The notes below the pieces were generated by a model. That model searched no databases. It was given only the letters and a program-made list of their open reading frames with translations, and was not told the DNA's origin. This document shows positions 50,114 through 57,853 of a DNA stretch of 64,000 nucleotides, one piece after another. The position numbers and the translations under genes were made by a program. Origin of the DNA: an uncultured Mucilaginibacter sp. (GTDB taxonomy: Bacteria > Bacteroidota > Bacteroidia > Sphingobacteriales > Sphingobacteriaceae); the NCBI RefSeq assembly GCF_937859865.1, contig NZ_CALMAT010000009.1:1-64000 (forward strand), written 5' to 3'. Each line of letters begins with the position of its first letter. The first letter of the stretch is position 1.

Positions 50114-50890
50114 TTACAAAAGCTTAAAATCATCGGCATCGTTTAAAAAGGGGAAAAAGCGGCGGTTTTTGGCCAGTTCTTCTGCCGAAACAGAAAAAGT
50201 ATAAACATCTTCTTCGTCCCGTTTGTAATAAACAACTTTGCCGCCGGGGTCAATGCAAGAAGAATCGCCCGAATGGTAAACCTCGTTGCCATCGTAGCCC
50301 ACCCGGTTTACGGCAATTACATAAGCCTGGTTTTCAACTGCGCGCGCCGGGATCAAAGTGCGCCAGTGCAAAGCGCGTTTTTCGGGCCAGTTGGCTACAA
50401 TGATCAGCAAATCGTAAACAGCGTTAAAGTTGCGCGTCCAAACCGGGAAACGCAAATCGTAACAAATCATGGGGCAAATTTTCCAGCCTTTCAGCTCCAC
50501 AATCAAACGTTCTTTTCCGGCAGTAAACGTTTCGTGCTCTTTGCCCAGCGTAAATAAGTGCCGCTTGTCGTACTGCGAAAACGTGCCGTCGGGCTGCATC
50601 CAGATCAACCGGTTATAAAAATTTCCGTTTTCGCTGATCATCAAACTGCCCGTAACCACGCATTTATATTTTTGCGCCAACTGCTGCATCCAGCCCATCG
50701 TTTTACCGTTCATCGGCTCGGCCAAACTGGTGTTCATAGTAAAACCGGTGTTAAACATTTCGGGCAAAATAACCAGGTCGGTATTTTCGCGGATGCCGGA
50801 AGACAGGCGCAGGGCAATGTTTTTTAGGTTCTGGTCAATGTTCTCCCAGAATAAATATCCCTGAAAAATAGTAACTTTTAAATTTTCCAT
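50114..50890 (-). CDS. Omega-amidase (nitrilase superfamily, YafV/Nit2 type)
   Basis: 258 residues with the nitrilase catalytic triad: Glu in LVILPEMFNTGFTM, Lys in YDKRHLFTLGKE and Cys in WKICPMICYDLRFPVW, followed by NRVGYDG. Such enzymes deaminate 2-oxoglutaramate or 2-keto-4-methylthiobutyrate-related omega-amides. The gene follows an aminotransferase of the YbdL type on the same strand with a gap of 44 nt. The two together form a glutamine transaminase-omega-amidase pair, which pulls the transamination forward and can serve methionine salvage. Confidence 0.9.
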   Translation of the reverse strand: MENLKVTIFQGYLFWENIDQNLKNIALRLSSGIRENTDLVILPEMFNTGFTMNTSLAEPMNGKTMGWMQQLAQKYKCVVTGSLMISENGNFYNRLIWMQPDGTFSQYDKRHLFTLGKEHETFTAGKERLIVELKGWKICPMICYDLRFPVWTRNFNAVYDLLIIVANWPEKRALHWRTLIPARAVENQAYVIAVNRVGYDGNEVYHSGDSSCIDPGGKVVYYKRDEEDVYTFSVSAEELAKNRRFFPFLNDADDFKLL

Positions 50891-50934
50891 TTTATTTTAC
50901 GGCTGGGTTAAGGCAAAAATACATTGGCTTTTGG

Positions 50935-52083
50935 TTATGCTTTTAACAACTGTTCAAGCGCTTTTGCCAGTGTTTCCTGCTTTTTGGCGAAACAAAAGCG
51001 CAAGATGCCAAAGTCAGTTTTCTTGTTGTAGAAAGCAGAATTTGGTATCGCAGCCACGCCATTTTCCCTGATTAATTGCTTGGCAAAATCAACATCGTTT
51101 TCATTGGTTATCGTGCTGTAATTTACGGATTGAAAGTAAGAACCCGCGCAAGGCAGCAATTTAAAACGCGAACTTTCTAAACCAGCCCGAAAAAAATCGC
51201 GCTTTTGCTGATAGAAATCAGAAAGTTCAAGATATGCTTCTTTTACCTGCATAAATTTGGCAAGGGCAAACTGCATGGGCGTATTCACCGAAAAAACATT
51301 AAACTGATGGATTTTCCTAAACTCGTTCATCAGCCAAACTGGTGCCATGCAATAACCAATTTTCCAACCGGTGATATGGAAAAGTTTACCAAAAGAAGCA
51401 ACAATCAAGCTGCGTTCGGCCAGTTCGGGGTAGCGCGCCATACTGCGGTGCGGTTGCCCATCAAAAATAATGTGTTCGTAAACTTCATCGCTCAAAATCA
51501 AAATATCCGTTTTATGGGTGAGGTTGATCAGCTCGCGGATGTCCTCTTCCTGTAAAACCGTGCCGGTTGGGTTGTGCGGCGAGTTGAGGATGATCATTTT
51601 AGTGCGCGAAGAAACCAAGCGCCGCACCATGTTCCAGTTGATGCGGTAATCGGGCGGTTCCAGTTCCAAGCGTTTTACCACGCCACCCATTAACTGGATA
51701 GCCGGGGCATAACAATCATAAGCCGGTTCAAAAATAATCACCTCATCATTTGGGTGGATGGTGGCGCAAATGGCCGTAAAAATAGCCTGCGTGCCGCCAG
51801 CGGTAATGGTAATTTCGTTTTCAGGATGATAAGTTGCACCGTACAGTTCCTGTGTTTTGGCCGCAATGGCTTCGCGCAAAGGCAAAACACCAGCCATCGG
51901 TGCATATTGGTTGTGGCCTTGCTGCATGGCCTGGTTTGTCAGTTTGATTAATTCGGGCGGACAGTCAAAATCAGGAAAGCCCTGCGATAAATTAATAGCC
52001 CCGGCCTGTTGCGCTAAAGCAGACATCACCGTAAAAATATTAGTGCCCGTTTGCGGAAGTTTAGATTGAAAAGCGATCATCAA
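50935..52083 (-). CDS. Methionine/glutamine aminotransferase (YbdL-like, class I PLP)
   Basis: 382 residues. AGAINLSQGFPDFDCPPELI, NSPHNPTGTVLQEED, LSDEVYEHIIFDG and the PLP lysine in IVASFGKLFHITGWKIGYCMAP identify the YbdL-type aminotransferase/kynurenine aminotransferase subgroup. Two adjacent Met codons allow start at 52083 or 52080. An exact motif (51234-51245) with its T-block lies in frame, encoding MQVKEAY. Upstream partner of the omega-amidase. Confidence 0.92.
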   Translation of the reverse strand: MMIAFQSKLPQTGTNIFTVMSALAQQAGAINLSQGFPDFDCPPELIKLTNQAMQQGHNQYAPMAGVLPLREAIAAKTQELYGATYHPENEITITAGGTQAIFTAICATIHPNDEVIIFEPAYDCYAPAIQLMGGVVKRLELEPPDYRINWNMVRRLVSSRTKMIILNSPHNPTGTVLQEEDIRELINLTHKTDILILSDEVYEHIIFDGQPHRSMARYPELAERSLIVASFGKLFHITGWKIGYCMAPVWLMNEFRKIHQFNVFSVNTPMQFALAKFMQVKEAYLELSDFYQQKRDFFRAGLESSRFKLLPCAGSYFQSVNYSTITNENDVDFAKQLIRENGVAAIPNSAFYNKKTDFGILRFCFAKKQETLAKALEQLLKA

Positions 52084-52157
52084 AAGCGAAAGTAGTTATT
52101 ATTTTAGGTTGATAGCAATAATCAGGGCCGAAGTTTTGCAGAAGAAGTTAAAATGGC

Positions 52158-52186
52158 ATGCTTCTTTTACCGGCATAAAATTGGTG
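52158..52186 (-). repeat. Dispersed motif copy upstream of the DUF2683/YoeB module
   Basis: ATGCTTCTTTTACCGG with CATAAAATTGG (core 52158-52169). Confidence 0.85.
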
Positions 52187-52257
52187 TTTTTTTATCTTTC
52201 GGACTTTTCCGGCTTCCTGTCTTCCCAACTTTATCTAAAGAATTAGTAAATTTGTTT

Positions 52258-52455
52258 ATGGAAACATTGATTTTACGCCCAAAAACCAAAGAACAAGTAG
52301 CTGCTTTTAAAGCGATGGCCAAGGCTTTAAAAGTTGATTTTGAAACAGAAGAAAGTCCGTACGATCCGGAGTTTGTTAAAAAGATTTTACAAGGAAGGGA
52401 AGATGTGAAAAATGGCAAAGGGGTTAAAATTGCCATAGAGGATTTATGGAAGTAA
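52258..52455 (+). CDS. DUF2683-type antitoxin
   Basis: 65 residues from the ATG at 52258 (METLILRPKTKEQVAAFKAMAKALKVDFETEESPYDPEFVKKILQGREDVKNGKGVKIAIEDLWK). The track's 35 extra N-terminal residues read through a motif copy and are unlikely. It overlaps the YoeB toxin gene by 10 bp, the normal arrangement for this antitoxin family. The N-terminal helices resemble ribbon-helix-helix-free short antitoxins that mask YoeB. Confidence 0.85.
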   Translation: METLILRPKTKEQVAAFKAMAKALKVDFETEESPYDPEFVKKILQGREDVKNGKGVKIAIEDLWK

Positions 52456-52715
52456 TATTTACGCCTCAGGCCGCAGAAGATTTAGAATTTTGGAAAAGAA
52501 CTGGTAACAAGGCTGTTCAAAAAAAGATAGAACAACTTATTGTAGCCATACAAGAAAATCCGTTTGATGGCATTGGAAAGCCGGAACGATTGAAACATAA
52601 TCTTTCCGGTTCCTGGTCTCGTAGGATCACCGGGGAACATCGTATTGTTTATCAGCTTCTTGATGAAGGTTTAAATTCAGTTTTAGAGATTCAATCTTTA
52701 AAAGGGCATTATTAA
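52446..52715 (+). CDS. YoeB/Txe-family toxin
   Basis: 89 residues, intact: MEVIFTPQAAEDLEFWKRTGNKAVQKKIEQLIVAIQENPFDGIGKPERLKHNLSGSWSRRITGEHRIVYQLLDEGLNSVLEIQSLKGHY. It is a RelE-fold ribosome-dependent mRNA interferase with the conserved WSRRITGEHRIVY core and a C-terminal His-Tyr. It is the reference for recognising the frameshifted relative at 8907-9180. Overlaps its antitoxin by 10 bp. Confidence 0.92.
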   Translation: MEVIFTPQAAEDLEFWKRTGNKAVQKKIEQLIVAIQENPFDGIGKPERLKHNLSGSWSRRITGEHRIVYQLLDEGLNSVLEIQSLKGHY

Positions 52716-52792
52716 AATAAAGAACCCAACTTAAGCCATCATCTGAAACTTATTGTTCGGATAAGGGTTGTGCAGAAAATCAAACAAAAAGC

Positions 52793-53602
52793 ATGAACCC
52801 CAACCCTAAATTAAAAGGACAATCTGCCTTGGTAACCGGCGCAAACAGCGGAATAGGCAAAGCCGTAGCCATCGCTTTAGGCAACGAAGGCGCAAACGTA
52901 GTGGTAAACTACGTAACACACCCGGAAACAGCAGACGAGGTAGTTAACGAAATTAAAACAAACGGCGGCAACGCCATTGCTTTGCAGGCCGATGTAAGTA
53001 AAGAAGACCAGGTGCAAAATATGTTTCAGGAGATGTACAAAGCTTTTGGAACGATTGATATTTTGGTGAACAATGCTGGCCTGCAAAAGGATTCTAAATT
53101 TACCGAAATGAGTTTGGCCGACTGGCAACTGGTGATTGATATCAACCTGACCGGACAATTTTTATGCGCCCGGGAAGCGGCACGGGAGTTTTTAAAACGC
53201 GGAGTTGTACCCGAAAGGAGCAAAGCCGCAGGTAAAATAATTTGTATGAGCAGTGTACACCAGCTGATTCCATGGGCTGGCCACGTGAATTATGCCAGCA
53301 GCAAAGGCGGCATCAACATGTTGATGCAAAGTATGGCGCAGGAACTGGCACCACATAAAGTTAGGGTAAACAGTATCGGCCCCGGAGCGATCCAAACGCC
53401 CATCAACAAAGCAGCCTGGGAAACGCCGGAAGCTTTAAACAGTTTGCTCACTTTAATTCCATACGGTCGAATTGGCCAACCGGAAGACATCGGGTTATTG
53501 GCAGCCTGGCTGGCCTGCGATGAATCGGATTACATCACCGGTGCAACCATTTTTATGGATGGCGGAATGACGCTTTACCCGGGTTTTTCTACCAACGGAT
53601 AA
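52793..53602 (+). CDS. SDR-family glucose-1-dehydrogenase-like enzyme
   Basis: 269 residues: SALVTGANSGIGKAVAIALGNEGANVVVNYV, ILVNNAGLQKDSKFTEM, catalytic SVHQLIPWAGHVNYASSKGGINML and NSIGPGAIQTPINK, ESDYITGATIFMDGGMTLYPGF. The glycine-loop and DGG ending resemble NAD(P) glucose 1-dehydrogenases, but sugar specificity cannot be read from sequence. Stands alone, convergent on the trehalose operon. Confidence 0.92.
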   Translation: MNPNPKLKGQSALVTGANSGIGKAVAIALGNEGANVVVNYVTHPETADEVVNEIKTNGGNAIALQADVSKEDQVQNMFQEMYKAFGTIDILVNNAGLQKDSKFTEMSLADWQLVIDINLTGQFLCAREAAREFLKRGVVPERSKAAGKIICMSSVHQLIPWAGHVNYASSKGGINMLMQSMAQELAPHKVRVNSIGPGAIQTPINKAAWETPEALNSLLTLIPYGRIGQPEDIGLLAAWLACDESDYITGATIFMDGGMTLYPGFSTNG

Positions 53603-53610
53603 AGCGTTTG

Positions 53611-53637
53611 ATGCTTCTTTTACCATGCATTATTTGG
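53611..53637 (-). repeat. Dispersed motif copy between convergent genes
   Basis: ATGCTTCTTTTACCATG with CATTATTTGG (core 53611-53622). It occupies nearly the whole 27-bp gap and its right end overlaps the stop region of the treY-malQ gene. Confidence 0.85.
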
Positions 53638-56600
53638 TGCGGTTGTAAAACAGCGCCATTTTTCGCAATCTTTTAGCTAAAGTTGAATTAAGTTCGCCCG
53701 GTTGCATCCGCCAGCTCCAGTTTTTTTCTGTTGAAGCTGGCGTATTCATCCTGGCCCTTTCATCCAAACCTAAAACATCCTGCACAGGCACTACAACAGT
53801 TTTTGCTACGGATGAGTAAGCCAAACGGATCAAATTCCAATGTACATTTTGCCGGTTTAATGCTGCGTTGGCATATTGCGCCAGCCTTTCTACCGATTGC
53901 GGATCAGCATCTTTTGTAAACCAGCCAACGCTTGTATTATTGTCGTGCGTGCCGGTATAAGCAAAATGGTTTGGGGTATAATTGTGCGGAATATGCGGCG
54001 AGCCAGGCATGTCATCGCCAAAGGCAAACTGCAAAACTTTCATTCCGGGCAGGTTAAATTCGTCGCGCAATTGGTAAACAGCTTCGGTAATTTCGCCTAA
54101 ATCTTCGGCAACAAAAGGTAGTTCGCCCAATTGCTGCTGCATCACTTTAAAAAATTCACTTCCCGGTCCGGTTTTCCATTCGCCGTTGATGGCTGTTTTT
54201 TCTGTTGAAGGCACTTCCCAATAATCGGCAAAAGCACGGAAATGGTCCAGCCGCAGCTTGTCAAACAGTTCTATGTTTTTGCGGATGCGCTGTACCCACC
54301 AGGCGTAATTGTTTTCTTTCATCACCTCCCAACGGAAAACCGGCATTCCCCAAAGCTGTCCATCGGCATTAAAATAATCCGGCGGAACGCCAGCCACGCC
54401 AACCATATTGCTGTTTTCATCCAAAGAAAACAATTGTGGGTTAGCCCAAACATCAACCGAATCGTAACTGATGTAAAAAGGCAAATCGCCCAAAAGCTGG
54501 ATGCTTCTTTTACGGCAGTAATTTTTTAAACCATGCCATTGCTTAAAAAACAAATATTGCAGCCATTTTTCTTTTTGCAATTGCTGGTCGTTTTCTACCG
54601 CAAACCGTTTTAAAGTCTGCTCGTCGCGTTTTTTAAATTCGTCCGGCCATTCGTACCAGGGCGTTCCATCATGCTCTGATTTTAAAACGGTGTAAAGCAC
54701 AAAGTTATCCAGCCAAAAATCTTCATTCTCACAAAACAGGTTAAATTCCTGCTCCAACTGGTCAAAATTCCCTTCCTGAAAACGTTGGTAAGCCTGGTCA
54801 AAAAGTTGTTCTTTTACCCGTTTTGCACCTTCAAAATCGGTTTGGTTGGTTGGCGGAAGCATTGATTTTTTCAGATCTTTTTTCTCCAGCAAACCTTCCT
54901 TCACCAACAATTCGGGACTAATCAGCAACGTGTTTCCGGCCATACTGGAAAACGAACTGTAAGGCGAATTGGCCTGCGCTGGCCCGGTTGGGTTTAGCGG
55001 CAGCAGTTGCCAGTATTGCTGTTTGCTTTTGTGCAGAAACCGGGCAAAACGTTTGGCTTCCGGCCCTAAATCGCCGATGCCAAAAGGCGAAGGCAGCGAA
55101 GTTAGGTGCATCAAAATACCAGAATTTCTTTCCGATGGCTGCTGTTCCATTTTTAAAAAAGCATAAGGCAACGAACCGAACAAAGCACCAACTTCAATCG
55201 CACTGTCTTCTACCAAGCCTTGGTTGTTATCCAGCAAATTTTTCCAATCTGCCGGTGCTTCCAAAGGCAAACTTACACGCGTTTGTTTCCAGTTGATGCT
55301 CTGAAAATCGGTATTTTGTTCTTTGCAAATGGTGGCCAAACCCATTGGCACAACCGTAATGTACCAGGTTTGCTCAAATTGCCGCGCAAAAGCCATCAGG
55401 TTTTCTTTGTATTTGCCTTTGATAGTCAGCGGGATGTATTTTCCTTTTGCAAACACTTCGGGCACTGATTTTCGCTCGGTAAAAAGAGCATTTACGAGAT
55501 GTAATTTGATGCTGGCGTTGTAACGCGTTTCCCAAAGTTCATCCGGCGTTAACGGTTTTTCTCCGCTGATTTGTGCTAAAGCTGCCAACCGTTTTTCATA
55601 ATCCACCGGACGGCGGTTATCCGGGTCAACCATGCTGAAATCCCAAAACTCGCAGCCCTGATAAACATCCGGAATGCCCGGACAGGTAAATTTCAACAGC
55701 ACTTGCGCTAAAGAATTGATAATGCCGAGGTCAGCAATTTTTCGGTGAAAAACAGAAAAGTTCTGCCAAAATTTGGTTGATTTATCTAAAATTCCGTTGA
55801 TAAAAGAAGCAGTGGCCTGTTCGTATTGTTCGTTCTCAGTTGCCCAATCCGAGTTTCTTTTGCCTTCCCGCAAGGCTTTCACCATGTATTCTTGCAGGCG
55901 GTCGCGGTAATTGTCTTCATCTTCGCCAGGCATCGGGAAAGTGGCGATCAGCGTTTCGTAGATGAAATATTCGTCGTTCGCATCCGGCAAGTTGTTGGTT
56001 TTCAATCTGGCGTTCATTTCCTGCCAGCCTTTCACCTGCTCAAACCATTCTTCCTCCAAGTCCGAAAGCACGTTTAAACGCGCCCGCGCACCTTCGCCGC
56101 GTTTGGTGTCGTGCGTAGAAGTCGCGTTGATCGCCAGCGGCCATTTCTCTTGTTTTTCCAGCATTTGGTTGTGGAATTCCTCTGCAGAAACCCCAAAAGC
56201 ATCCGGCGCATCGCCAACTTCGCTATGGCCAATGAAGCGGTTGTAGGTGTACATCAGCGTATCTTCCACACCTTTGGCCATCAGCGGGCCGGTAAACTGC
56301 ATCAAGCGTTGGTAAAAAAGCAAAGCACGACTGTTAAAATCATTTTTGTTTTTGGGCGAAGGATGCAGCAAAACATCTTCCAGCAGCGTTAAAGCCAGGT
56401 AAAGTTCGGGTCGGTTTTTGTGGATTAAAGCGAATACTTCTTTTACCTGCCTAAATTCTTCCTCGCCCAACGGGAATTGGTTGCCGTAAAAACGATAAAC
56501 CGGACAATAGATCAGCAGTGCACCAATCGCATTTTTTAAATCTTCGGGACCGGTATTTTTTAACGCTTTTTTTGGTGCGAGGTTCAGTTCCAAAAAATAA

Positions 56601-57853
56601 TGGTACAGGTTTTCCAGTTCGCCGCCCATGTGTTCGCGCAAAATAAGCGCTTTCTTTTCGCGGATTTGCTTTTGCACCGGTTTCTGGTCGCCGGACAATT
56701 GCTGGTAAAATTGGGTAAACTGTTTTTCCGAATTTTTATTGGTGAAAATATTATTTACCAAAGCCAAAAAGTCGTAACCTGAAGTTCCTTGTACCGGCCA
56801 GTAATCGGGCAAGCGTTCGCCTTTTTCCAGGATTTTCTCAACAACAATATAAGTTTCCGGTCCCGCCATTTTCCGCAATTGTTCCAGGTACAAAGTCGGG
56901 TCGTACAGGCCATCAATATGGTCAATCCGCAGTCCTTGGAAAATGCCTTCTTTTACCCATTCCAATATTTTTTGGTGATACGTTTCAAAAACTTCCTGTT
57001 GTTGGATGTTGAGGCAAACCAAACTGTTCACCGTGAAAAATCGGCGGAAATTGATCTTGCTGTCGGTTTCTTTGTACGAACATAAACGGTAATGCTGTTC
57101 TTCGGCCAAAGCCAAAATCAAATCCGGGTTTTGGTTGATTTTTTCGAGATTCGCTTCGATCAAACTGTGGATTTTCTCTTCCTTCATCATAGAAGCCAAC
57201 TGCAATTTGACCTCGTTCCAGCGCAGCGCATACTGTTTTGCATCGTCCAGCATTTCCAAATCTTCCAACTGGTTCACCAATTGCCTAATGGTTTCATCCG
57301 AATTTTCATGCGGTAAAAGAAGTATCGAGGCGTAAGAACGCGGGCTGAGCGGATAATTGTTTTCAAAGTAATCCAACACCAAACGGTCATCTTTAAAAGC
57401 CACTTTGATATCGCCTTTTCTAACGGTTTCGTCCAGTGCATCGCCCAAAAACGGAACCATCACTTTATCTTTGAAAAAAGTACCGGTAAAAGAAGTATCA
57501 AAAAAACCGGCATAAGCAGAGCGCGCGCCTTTTTCCAGCACGTCCATTAACCAAGGGTTTTTGGTACTGAAAGCCATATGGTTGGGTACAATATCCTGCA
57601 GCCATTGCATCCCAAATTCTTTCAGTTTCTGGCTGATGGAACGTAGTTGTTCTTCTGTGCCGATTTCCGGGTTGATGCGGTGCGGGTTCAAACCGTCGTA
57701 ACCGTGCGTGCTGCCCGAAGTAGCTTCCAAAATAGGCGAAGCGTAAATGGTAGAAACGCCCAGCTTTTGCAGGTACGGAATGATTTTTTCGAAATCATCA
57801 AAATTAAAATCTTTATGAAACTGTAACCGGTAGGTAGATACAGGGTTGGTCAT
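53630..57853 (-). CDS. Fusion of maltooligosyl trehalose synthase and 4-alpha-glucanotransferase
   Basis: 1407 residues. Residues 1 to about 860 are TreY (TNPVSTYRLQFHKDFNFDDFEKIIPYLQKLGVSTIYASPILEATSGSTHGYDG, then HDTKRGEGARARLNVLSD), which converts the reducing-end alpha-1,4 bond of maltodextrin to alpha-1,1. From about 870 it is MalQ (GILMHLTSLPSPFGIGDLGPEAKRFARFL, DHFRAFADYWEVPSTE, FVAEDLGEIT, AYTGTHDNNTSVGWF). It starts inside the end of treZ (ATGA overlap). One polypeptide thus both trims or extends glucan chains and caps them. Five or more motif cores lie inside (54501, 56434, 57314, 57487 and variants). Confidence 0.9.
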   Translation of the reverse strand: MTNPVSTYRLQFHKDFNFDDFEKIIPYLQKLGVSTIYASPILEATSGSTHGYDGLNPHRINPEIGTEEQLRSISQKLKEFGMQWLQDIVPNHMAFSTKNPWLMDVLEKGARSAYAGFFDTSFTGTFFKDKVMVPFLGDALDETVRKGDIKVAFKDDRLVLDYFENNYPLSPRSYASILLLPHENSDETIRQLVNQLEDLEMLDDAKQYALRWNEVKLQLASMMKEEKIHSLIEANLEKINQNPDLILALAEEQHYRLCSYKETDSKINFRRFFTVNSLVCLNIQQQEVFETYHQKILEWVKEGIFQGLRIDHIDGLYDPTLYLEQLRKMAGPETYIVVEKILEKGERLPDYWPVQGTSGYDFLALVNNIFTNKNSEKQFTQFYQQLSGDQKPVQKQIREKKALILREHMGGELENLYHYFLELNLAPKKALKNTGPEDLKNAIGALLIYCPVYRFYGNQFPLGEEEFRQVKEVFALIHKNRPELYLALTLLEDVLLHPSPKNKNDFNSRALLFYQRLMQFTGPLMAKGVEDTLMYTYNRFIGHSEVGDAPDAFGVSAEEFHNQMLEKQEKWPLAINATSTHDTKRGEGARARLNVLSDLEEEWFEQVKGWQEMNARLKTNNLPDANDEYFIYETLIATFPMPGEDEDNYRDRLQEYMVKALREGKRNSDWATENEQYEQATASFINGILDKSTKFWQNFSVFHRKIADLGIINSLAQVLLKFTCPGIPDVYQGCEFWDFSMVDPDNRRPVDYEKRLAALAQISGEKPLTPDELWETRYNASIKLHLVNALFTERKSVPEVFAKGKYIPLTIKGKYKENLMAFARQFEQTWYITVVPMGLATICKEQNTDFQSINWKQTRVSLPLEAPADWKNLLDNNQGLVEDSAIEVGALFGSLPYAFLKMEQQPSERNSGILMHLTSLPSPFGIGDLGPEAKRFARFLHKSKQQYWQLLPLNPTGPAQANSPYSSFSSMAGNTLLISPELLVKEGLLEKKDLKKSMLPPTNQTDFEGAKRVKEQLFDQAYQRFQEGNFDQLEQEFNLFCENEDFWLDNFVLYTVLKSEHDGTPWYEWPDEFKKRDEQTLKRFAVENDQQLQKEKWLQYLFFKQWHGLKNYCRKRSIQLLGDLPFYISYDSVDVWANPQLFSLDENSNMVGVAGVPPDYFNADGQLWGMPVFRWEVMKENNYAWWVQRIRKNIELFDKLRLDHFRAFADYWEVPSTEKTAINGEWKTGPGSEFFKVMQQQLGELPFVAEDLGEITEAVYQLRDEFNLPGMKVLQFAFGDDMPGSPHIPHNYTPNHFAYTGTHDNNTSVGWFTKDADPQSVERLAQYANAALNRQNVHWNLIRLAYSSVAKTVVVPVQDVLGLDERARMNTPASTEKNWSWRMQPGELNSTLAKRLRKMALFYNRTK

